From assembly GCA_001599915.1 (NCBI GenBank), contig BCIG01000004.1:682001-746000 (forward strand): a DNA stretch of 64,000 nucleotides. Reading direction: 5' to 3'. The stretch is from Symbiotaphrina buchneri (lineage: Eukaryota; Ascomycota; Symbiotaphrinales; Symbiotaphrinaceae). The position numbers were made by a program, and so were the translations under genes. Of this stretch, positions 56,482-64,000 are shown one piece after another (the first letter of the stretch is position 1; each line of letters starts with the position of its first letter). The notes under the pieces are model-generated. The model worked only from the letters and a program-made list of their open reading frames with translations, made no database searches and was not told the origin of the DNA.

Positions 56482-58073
56482 TTCTTTGTCCTTTGCGACT
56501 CAGCTGTTTACAATCCTTCATTTGTACTTCGTAAGACAAAAGGTTACACAAACTGCAGCACCCAGAGCCCCTGACAGATCCCCACGTTACATACCCTACC
56601 TCCCCGCTTTGTTGACATCCTTCTGGCGGCCTTCGTGATCACATCCGGAAGGTAGTACTGCCATCCGTACGCCACATTCGGAGTCCCCTCCAAATCTAGA
56701 CCCGGCACCGCTGGGATGGCAGACCCTGCGGCCAATGGCGGTGTGCCACATTGGCTCAGCACATGCTTTCGTGAGACTGGGGGCACTAAGGTTTTTTGCT
56801 GCATGCTCCCGTATGGTCCCTGTCTGGAGCGGCAGGTGGACGGCTCGGCAACAGGGGTAGAGAGGTGACAGGGTCAAGAAGTGGAGTAATGGGAATGGAG
56901 AGCCCGGCACCGTGCAGCTGGAGGGCGGCGCTGATTTGTTGGGTAAATGGAAATGGACAGGGATGTGTGCATGCGTGCTGCTTGCTGCAGAGGATAGGGA
57001 TCCCAGCAGCGCAGGACCAGGGAGAGAAGGGGTCTGGGCTTTGGGTTTCTTAAGGTGCTTCCAGTGACTATTTGCATTTGAAAAGGTGCAGGTGAGTGAG
57101 CAGGGGGAGAACGAGATAGTTGCTTTTTGGTTTCGCGGGTCAGAAGTAGAAGGATAAACCTGAACCTGAGATCACCGGGAGAGGAGTTACACTGAACCTC
57201 GGCACACGTTACAGGGAATCGATCCCAAACGTCCGCACCTACTTACTTTTCAGGATACCAGATCACTGACGCCATCATATATCCTTGTATGATATCTATA
57301 GTAGGGTACCCTATTGGATAGACGTACATCTGCTGTCGGAACAGCCAGTTCTGAGATACCAGAAACACATTGATTGCCCACTGTGTACCGAGATCTCTGG
57401 AATCGCTGTAGTGAAAAACTGTAAAGACAACCTTTACTCATTGTCTAATTTATGGACCAACTGAATAGCTGTAGGGTTATCTCGTTTAGGGACGAGATGA
57501 GAATGGTACGAAGGTGGTTGAGAGAGGCACACACAGCTACAACTGTATTCTGATATTGAGAAGATATGATGCAGTAACCCCTAAGATTTGATCATAAGAC
57601 TCAATATCAAGTAGACATTTTAATCTTTGGGACTTTCTGCATCTTGTTGGTGAATCCAATACTTTCTCTGTCTACTCGTACATGTTATGGTCCAGCAGAC
57701 GTAAGGTAGACACCTTACTTAATGAATGCGCACCTGACATCCAGGGTTCGGATGTCTCTGGAATTAACTTCGTTATGATACAGCCACTGGAGGATCATTC
57801 AAGCTCCGAGACGAGAAGAGGTAGGCTCGTGAGTTAATGTGAGTGCAAAACAACCTTGCTAGAAACTGAGCATCCGTGAATGCATGATTAACGGAACCGA
57901 GAGCCCACATTACAACTTGTGTTATTGCGTATCTCCCTGGCGCGTCCTGCTGGCGAGGTCGCTACGACGGTACGACTTCCTTCTTCTGTTTCTTTCTTCA
58001 CTTACAGTATCCCACCACTGCCACCTGACCGCAACCAACTGAGGGCAAGACAACTGACCAGAAGCAGTTCGAC
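56482..58073. other. Intergenic, no gene seen
   Basis: About 1.6 kb holding the tyrosinase promoter on one side and the F-box-like B leader (CT-rich near 57970-58010) on the other. No frame has domain features. Confidence 0.5.
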
Positions 58074-59600
58074 ATGGCCGACGACCCAAGCGACATGCAC
58101 GGTAGCCAGGGCGACAAGAACGACCAGTTGTACACCCTGCGTCGTGCCTTGTGCAAGTCTGCAAGACCTCGAACCCTACTCCCTGGAAACCGTCAACAAC
58201 CGTTCCGCTTTCTGGATCTCCCAGTTGAGATTAGAATCAAGATCTACGAACTATTGCTTTCAAGCCAGCATACACGCGTGCCATATCCCAACCCAGACGA
58301 CCTGCCCCCTTGGCACTACGGCGAATTTGCCTGGAGATTCGAGTTGCAGATTCTACGCATCAACAAGCAAATCTACGAGGAAGCGACCCGCTGTCTCTAT
58401 TTGAGCAATAGCTTTGTCGTGATTCACAGTGACTACTTCCTCGACCGTTATGGCCCCTGGTCTCAACATCCAAAACCAAAGCCAATCCCCTTCTGCAAAC
58501 AACTCAAGAATTTGCCTGATGTCCAGCGATGGGCTTTGTGGGTTTGCCTCCGCCCACTCTCGACGACCTCAAGCGTCCCACCGAAGTATTATGATCACAA
58601 GGATCTACGGCCAGGTGGACCAGAGAGGAACACAGATGGCATGGCGGTCGACTTCGATGACTGGAGGAATACTCGTCCACGCACACTATCCGACTATAAG
58701 GATGAAAGGCAAGGCTTTATTATTCTTTCAGAAGATCTTTCAAAGTTATGCTCCGAAATTGCAGAGACGGTCCGGTTTCTTCAACTAGGCCAGCCGGAAA
58801 TCGGAATTACCATGCATTTGAAGTGCCCAAAGAAGGAAGAAGAACTGCTTACGCCTTTCAAATGCTTGCGTTGCTTCGATGGGGCGAAGATCATTGGTGC
58901 CTCACAGGACACCACTCTCCGCCTTCAATCCTCAATGACCTCGGATGTCTGGGACGGTGATCTTGTGCTGAAGGGCCCACTCATTCTGATAGATGAAGCA
59001 CGTCAATTCCTCCACTTGAATGACTATGCCCACTCCCGGTCTCTTCTGATAAAGGCTACATCTTGTATAGACACCGTACGACATGTATTCCGTGGGGAAT
59101 TGGCCGAGGCAGGTCAATTGAAGGTGCTTCCGACCACTCTTTTCGAAATTTACCATCTCTTTGCAATCGCAGCCTTCAAGAGCAACGGTCCCTGGGCACA
59201 TCTAGAGGACAATTACTCCATAGCAGAAGATATAGCAGCGAGACTGGCTGGAGAAACCCTATGGTGGCAGGATGCCCAATACGTCACTAACGACTATCCC
59301 TATGGAGGAAATCCCGACCTGTGCCACCGGCGGACGGCTGCTGCCCATCATCCGGACATCTGGCAGACCATCGAAGACTTGGTCAGGGACGGCGAAGCGA
59401 CCCCGATTGCACATCGACAGAGGGCGCGGCTTCATCTACTCGCTTCCTGTGTTCTCATGCACAAGGGTGGGCGCGACGAGGATTGGCGGCAACAGATGGA
59501 GTTATACCTGCACTATCGTAAGGAGGATGAGATGGAGAATGGAAGAAGTGTAGATGAGAATTTCATCAAGAACTGGAGTGAGGATTACTTGGATTACTGA
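58074..59600 (+). CDS. F-box-like (LPxExRxxIY family) protein B
   Basis: Single exon, 508 residues. The canonical fungal opening FRFLDLPVEIRIKIYELLLSS (about 43-63) is split here by no intron. It is followed by FELQILRINKQIYEEATRCLYLSNSFVVI. Compared with protein A at 35768 the same two blocks are present in the same order at similar spacing. The middle is helical with TPR-like pairs (about 300-400), and the C-terminus is acidic (DEMENGRSVDENFIKNWSEDYLDY). Unlike protein A it has the LP dipeptide of a real F-box helix. Its role is unknown; an SCF substrate adaptor is one possibility. Start choice: the ATG at 58074 is preceded by an A-rich leader. Confidence 0.78.
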   Translation: MADDPSDMHGSQGDKNDQLYTLRRALCKSARPRTLLPGNRQQPFRFLDLPVEIRIKIYELLLSSQHTRVPYPNPDDLPPWHYGEFAWRFELQILRINKQIYEEATRCLYLSNSFVVIHSDYFLDRYGPWSQHPKPKPIPFCKQLKNLPDVQRWALWVCLRPLSTTSSVPPKYYDHKDLRPGGPERNTDGMAVDFDDWRNTRPRTLSDYKDERQGFIILSEDLSKLCSEIAETVRFLQLGQPEIGITMHLKCPKKEEELLTPFKCLRCFDGAKIIGASQDTTLRLQSSMTSDVWDGDLVLKGPLILIDEARQFLHLNDYAHSRSLLIKATSCIDTVRHVFRGELAEAGQLKVLPTTLFEIYHLFAIAAFKSNGPWAHLEDNYSIAEDIAARLAGETLWWQDAQYVTNDYPYGGNPDLCHRRTAAAHHPDIWQTIEDLVRDGEATPIAHRQRARLHLLASCVLMHKGGRDEDWRQQMELYLHYRKEDEMENGRSVDENFIKNWSEDYLDY

Positions 59601-60769
59601 TGGGATCCATTGATTGAGATGCACTGGATTCATCACAGCGTGGGCAGTCGCGGTAGAGATGGAACCTTTCATGCTTGCAACCTTCCTGAACCATAAGATT
59701 GTAGGCCTCTCAATGTCGAAACGCCTTCTCTGGAGGTGATAAGAAAGGCCTGGTTATGGGAACACGCTATGACGTCTGGTGAGGAGGTCAAAGATCAGCT
59801 ATCACCCTTGTATTTTAGATCCAACATGAACAGAGGCTTCAACCAGGAAACATCCCCTCTCCGAACATATAGTGATTGACATCCTTTGCTCTCCCCCTGT
59901 CTCACCCTCTAAGTTTCTATCCCTAGTCCGTCACACTTCGGAAGACTTCTACCCAGTCCCTTTACAGTAAGCTATCATATCGGGTTTTGGACCTCACCCA
60001 TAGACACTGAAAGGCTTGGAACATGCTGGAATGTAGAAATCCGTTGTTTACCTACCGTATCTATAGGCAGTGGCCTCTATTTCTGACGTGTCATGAGCCC
60101 AGCCTCGCCCGCAGTGGTTGGAGCCTTGAAAGTGCATTCTGAAATCCTGCATAGAGGTTTTCAAAGAGATGAAGTTGACTAGAACAAGGCATAAGTCAGT
60201 ATCCGTATAATGGGAAAGAACTTGTATGAACTGGATGCAGGTACAGTTGCAGATGCAGTGTTTCAGACCTATGGGTAGGTAATTAACGCCAGTAACAATA
60301 AGTCGCGTCAATAGTTCCCTGTTTTTTATTCACCTGAAGACAACGCTACATCATCTTCCGCCTACCAACAGAGGCGCTCCCTCCAAGTGTCAGCAACTCT
60401 CCATCTGTCCTTGCTTACGAACGACTTTACGTCGACAAGCTCAAGCTCAAGCTCAGGCTCAAGCTCAACCTCGGCCTCAAGCTCAACCTCAGAGCAATCG
60501 AAGCCTGCTTACATCGAGAATCCGGCGACGAGACCTGCTGCCCTGATACTTCAGACCCTCTTCTCCTGTGTCAGTGTACTGGAGCTGTCCGCAAGGTAGG
60601 TAAACACTGCACGAGTCTTCTGCTTCTACCAGTTTGCCTGTCCATCATATCTGTTCATGCCCTGACAATCTGGAGCCGACAATCAGAGCCGCGGACCCAC
60701 CCAGTCTCGCTTTCCATCATCTAACACTCTCCGGTACAAGCTGTTTTCATCGACTCCAGCCACACTACC
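59601..60769. other. Intergenic between the F-box-like pair
   Basis: No gene is supported. The downstream half carries a CTCAAG hexanucleotide array (listed separately) and the leader of protein C. Confidence 0.5.
60437..60491 (+). repeat. Imperfect CTCAAG hexanucleotide array
   Basis: About nine copies of ctcaag-type units with substitutions (ctcagg, ctcaac, ctcggc). They lie 280-330 bases before the start of the downstream F-box-like gene. Confidence 0.85.
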
Positions 60770-62182
60770 ATGGCATCCATCATGGAATCTTCAGCACAAC
60801 CGTCTAACTTCCTGCGCCTACCTTTAGAGATCCGATATCGCATTTACCGCTACCTGCTCTCGGCCAGATATACACGCTCCCTTGGCAGTAGGGACGGTCC
60901 GTTGTGGTCGATTCATGAAATGGGCGACAGCTGCCGTCGACAGTCATATCCATACGTATGGAATTTCCAGTTGGCTACCCTCGCCGCCAGCAAGCAGACC
61001 CATGAAGAAGCCAACGACTACTTTCAGAGGGAAAATCAATTTGTCCGCGTCACCAACTACTGTGACTATGATGTTAAGCTTTCTCCAGGGCAAAGTCTGG
61101 ATCACGACATTTTAGACGGGGGAGAGGCAGATAGGACTGCAGCTGCTGTGAGAGCATTTGCTTTGGAAGTCAGGCTTGAGCCTTCGCCGCAACGTGTCTA
61201 TTCCCCCGAACTCGATGCTGATGCCGAGGATAGCCTATATGATGGTATGACGGAAGCACTGGAGAGGCCAGAGGTCAATATCATTCTGGCACTGGATTTG
61301 CAGAGATACTGCGTTGGTCTAGCGTGGATAGTTCGGCATCATTCCCTGAGAAACATAGCAATGACGTTGTCTTGCAGCCGCATCGGGAAGATGAAGTCGC
61401 TGCTGGATCCTTTCACGGTTCTGCGATATATCGAAGTCCTCGGCATCGCAGGCGCGCCATCTCACTATAAGGAAACTTTGGCGAGGATTATGGCTGGCAC
61501 CGAATGGGACGTGAATGTCATGTTTCTGGAAGCGTATCTCCTTCACCAGGTAGCAGAAGAGCTCTTCGTCGTTGGCTACCACGAGCGTGCTGTGCCATTA
61601 CTCCGGGCAGAAGCTAAGAGTCTTGATCTTCTGGCTTTCAGAGGTCGGAGAAAGGCCAGCGCCGAACTGGAGCGGCTTCCATCGCTTCTCTTCAGCATCT
61701 TACGTCAAAGTGCGTTCATGGCCTTCAAATTGCAAGATTTTGACTATGCGGGACCGTTCTGCAGCTCGGCAGTGAGCATTGCTTGGAAGCTTGGACGAAG
61801 GGAGTCGTGGTGGGAGAAACCGCAGTATTATAGAGATCGTCCAATTCCAGATACCTGCGAGGAATTGTATTTTTCGGCCTGGCGGCTGATAGGGGACTTG
61901 GTAAAGGGTGGCAGGGTGCAGCCTATTGCGCAAGATGAACAGGCAATGGTACATCTCATCTACTCTATGTGCCATCAGATGGACAACCAGCCATTTTACA
62001 AAGAGTGGACGGACAATGAAGAATATCCAGATTGGTCTACACCCGGTCGATGGGACATGGAATCCGCCCTGATGGAGCTTGAAGTTCTTGAGAAGCGCAT
62101 TGGTCCTATTCCCTGGCCTACGCGCAGGCTGGAGGACACGGAGGGTTATCTTGCACTCACTCGAGCCAGGAATGAGACTTAG
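60770..62182 (+). CDS. F-box-like (LPxExRxxIY family) protein C
   Basis: Single exon, 470 residues. It opens NFLRLPLEIRYRIYRYLLSARYTRS (about 13-37), then YVWNFQLATLAASKQTHEEANDYFQRENQFVRV, the same two blocks as proteins A and B. The middle contains an acidic loop (LDADAEDSLYD) and helices with TPR-like spacing, and the C-terminus holds LMELEVLEKRIGPIPW. It lies 1.2 kb downstream of protein B on the same strand, which suggests local duplication followed by strong divergence. Function is unknown. The ATG at 60770 is used; an in-frame second Met four codons later is equally possible. Confidence 0.78.
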   Translation: MASIMESSAQPSNFLRLPLEIRYRIYRYLLSARYTRSLGSRDGPLWSIHEMGDSCRRQSYPYVWNFQLATLAASKQTHEEANDYFQRENQFVRVTNYCDYDVKLSPGQSLDHDILDGGEADRTAAAVRAFALEVRLEPSPQRVYSPELDADAEDSLYDGMTEALERPEVNIILALDLQRYCVGLAWIVRHHSLRNIAMTLSCSRIGKMKSLLDPFTVLRYIEVLGIAGAPSHYKETLARIMAGTEWDVNVMFLEAYLLHQVAEELFVVGYHERAVPLLRAEAKSLDLLAFRGRRKASAELERLPSLLFSILRQSAFMAFKLQDFDYAGPFCSSAVSIAWKLGRRESWWEKPQYYRDRPIPDTCEELYFSAWRLIGDLVKGGRVQPIAQDEQAMVHLIYSMCHQMDNQPFYKEWTDNEEYPDWSTPGRWDMESALMELEVLEKRIGPIPWPTRRLEDTEGYLALTRARNET

Positions 62183-62200
62183 CTCCGCTTGACCGCGGTT

Positions 62201-62660
62201 GAGGAAGGGAGCAAGTGACAGACACTGACACATGTGTAACAATCACGGCACGGTTGCTCTTTTTTTCCTCTTTCTGTTTGATGTTTGTTTTCCACTTGCG
62301 GACTTTGATAGTACAGGAACAACCCCGCCCCTACTCAGGCTTCTTTCTCATTGCAGCATAGGTACGACTCACATAAATGACTCAATCTGCGTTTTGAGGG
62401 GCCAAACACTCAATCATTCCAGGACCGGGTCTTCCCTCAGTGTGCCCGCGACTGAGGATGGGAGCAAAATTACGGCAAGGACACACGTGTAACAATAGCA
62501 CCCTCTTTCTGCTTCATGTTTGTTTTCGATTTTCAGCCTTTGATATTACATAAAGAGACACCGCCTTTCAGCTCTTTTCATCACAGCCTAGATACGACTC
62601 ACAAGTCAACAAATTCAATCTGCGTCATAGCTGCCAAATACTCAATCATTCCAAGATCTC
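62201..62660 (+). repeat. Diverged tandem duplication, unit about 250 bp
   Basis: Copy 1 starts at gaggaagggagcaa (62201) and copy 2 at gaggatgggagcaa (62454). In both, the segment contains acaca(t/c)gtgtaacaat, ttctg then atgtttgttttc, gatacgactcac-type sequence, aatctgcgt, and caatcattcca. Spacing shrinks from 253 to about 232 bases along the copy, so small deletions separate them. Copy 1 begins just after the stop of F-box-like protein C. Confidence 0.75.
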
Positions 62661-64000
62661 GTCCATAACGCTTGACACTCGTGGTGACAATTCTTTCTAC
62701 GCTTCCACCCTCCACAAGATCCGTAAACCCTTCCTCGCCCACATCATCAGCTCCGTTTACCGAGTCACTGACGGGTCTCGTGCTGTCACTGCTGTGATGC
62801 TGGTAGACCGCTGGAATTAAGTTTTGCCAAGGCTAAGGTACGGACTCGCGGTCTACAGTTTTTGGAGATGGCGATTTTTTGAGTTTGGAGGCGTGTCTTG
62901 GGTGGCTTGGAGATGAGGCAGGTGGCTTTCCATCATGCCCCCATTTTGTGGTAGGCGTCATGTGATGTGGGCTCGTGACACGGGACTGCTGAAAAGGGGG
63001 ATGGGAGGGAGGGATGAGAGCGAGTTGGGAGATCAGAAAAGATTTTTTGAGGTTGTTGAAGGACTCTGCCTGAGATCTGCCATTGAGCGGAGGATCTTAT
63101 TATTTGAACCCGTATTTGGTAGGGTGGTCGAAGAACCCCCGGTCCAAGGGGAAGATGGGAGGTTGGCGTAACGGAGTACCGAGGCTCATCAGACTGATGT
63201 TACCTTTGGACCCCCAATTTGGGATCTCGATGCTTGGCTTGCGCAGAACTGCAGTGTTGCACTTTATGGGTTAGAGGGGAGTGCTGGTGAACTCAACAGT
63301 CACCCCCGAGATCTTTTTGATGCTCGGAGATCTCTGTAATGACACGTTATGCACGAGATACACAGATCAGATCTCTGCAAGGATTCATCAGCATGATTTA
63401 ACTTGGGGGCTGTATGGAGTGACCCTGGACTCTACGGTGTACTCGGGTCTCGTCCGAGAGAAAGGATACCCAAGGTACGGAGTAGATGTACTCTATCGAG
63501 TTCAGGGTACGCCAAAAGTTCCCGCCCCCAATGCATGAACTTTCAAACGAAAATACGAGTTATGCTTCGCAGCTTCGCATGCTAGAAGGCTTCCACCCGC
63601 CTTCTGGAAAGATCAGTCCACCGCCAAGCAAACCAGGTAACTGTCTGTGAATCTGTCTTGGGGCAAGGAACGTGAGTGCGATGTAAGATCATTGGTGGGA
63701 TTTTAAGATTAACGGGGGTCTGTCTTTTGAGTTTCTGGCGTGCACCTCCCGGAAAGACACAAAATGGGCAAGACCTGGCGAGATACAACACCGATTGGTC
63801 GATGATGGGGGTCCGGAGGGGCTCGGATGTTACCATCACGGCATGGCATGACTTGAGCTTTTTGTGGATGTTTTACCGTAGATGTATCTATCTGTCTTAT
63901 GCCCCCCTCTGGTTTTAAGGAAGATAAGGTAGGTATCATGATGGCTTGAAGCCCGCACGAGATGCAGCATGAGACAGGACCGAGAAGGGTGCTGCTGGTG
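62661..64000. other. Intergenic to window end, no gene seen
   Basis: Short frames only; none has recognisable sequence. A gene starting beyond the window cannot be excluded. Confidence 0.45.

Noticed and set aside
1-64000. Transposons, LTR elements, virus-like insertions
   Set aside because: I saw no reverse transcriptase, integrase, transposase or capsid motifs, and no paired terminal repeats.

Overview
The window is nuclear DNA of a filamentous ascomycete (Pezizomycotina). Genes have short GT-AG introns of roughly 44-276 nt. Gene content includes an AA9 lytic polysaccharide monooxygenase, a Zn2Cys6 regulator, a P450, a DHA2-type MFS transporter, a secreted tyrosinase, a NACHT-ankyrin receptor and fungal F-box-like proteins. 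A dothideomycete is my best guess, but that is inference. I saw no rRNA, convincing tRNA, CRISPR array or recognisable transposon.

Layout. 1-9.4 kb: a JmjC hydroxylase, then four tiny same-strand cysteine-rich genes that all start Met-Cys (3.2-7.0 kb), then a divergent two-exon gene with an OTT_1508-type nucleic-acid-deaminase signature. 11-16 kb: an AA9 enzyme with a one-base frameshift, a small membrane protein and a short-chain dehydrogenase (SDR). 17.2-20.4 kb: a three-exon plasma-membrane H+-ATPase of a divergent class, with a 37-base G/C homopolymer just upstream of its start. 20.6-28.4 kb: nearly 8 kb with no supportable gene.

28.4-42.8 kb: an accessory stretch holding a five-exon MFS transporter, an eight-exon P450, a small GH45-type endoglucanase, an F-box-like protein, a Zn2Cys6 factor, an ABM-fold monooxygenase with a reading-frame break, and an SDR sharing a 630-bp divergent promoter with that monooxygenase. 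The TF/ABM/SDR trio looks like a small regulated metabolic module. No polyketide synthase or NRPS backbone gene is present, so it may be catabolic or a satellite of a larger cluster.

43-51 kb: a 1238-aa Cu(I)-exporting P1B-ATPase, then a four-exon fungal NLR (STAND N-terminal domain, NACHT, seven ankyrin repeats that are nearly identical in places) carrying one in-frame stop just before Walker B. 53-56.5 kb: two divergently unrelated secreted proteins on the minus strand (an Ala-rich, Cys-rich effector-like protein and a tyrosinase). 58-62.2 kb: two more F-box-like proteins related to the one at 36 kb. The last 1.8 kb is non-coding, starting with a diverged tandem duplication.

Splice sites were chosen by hand from GT/AG signals, phase and family continuity. 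Gene functions rest on recognised motifs, with no database search.
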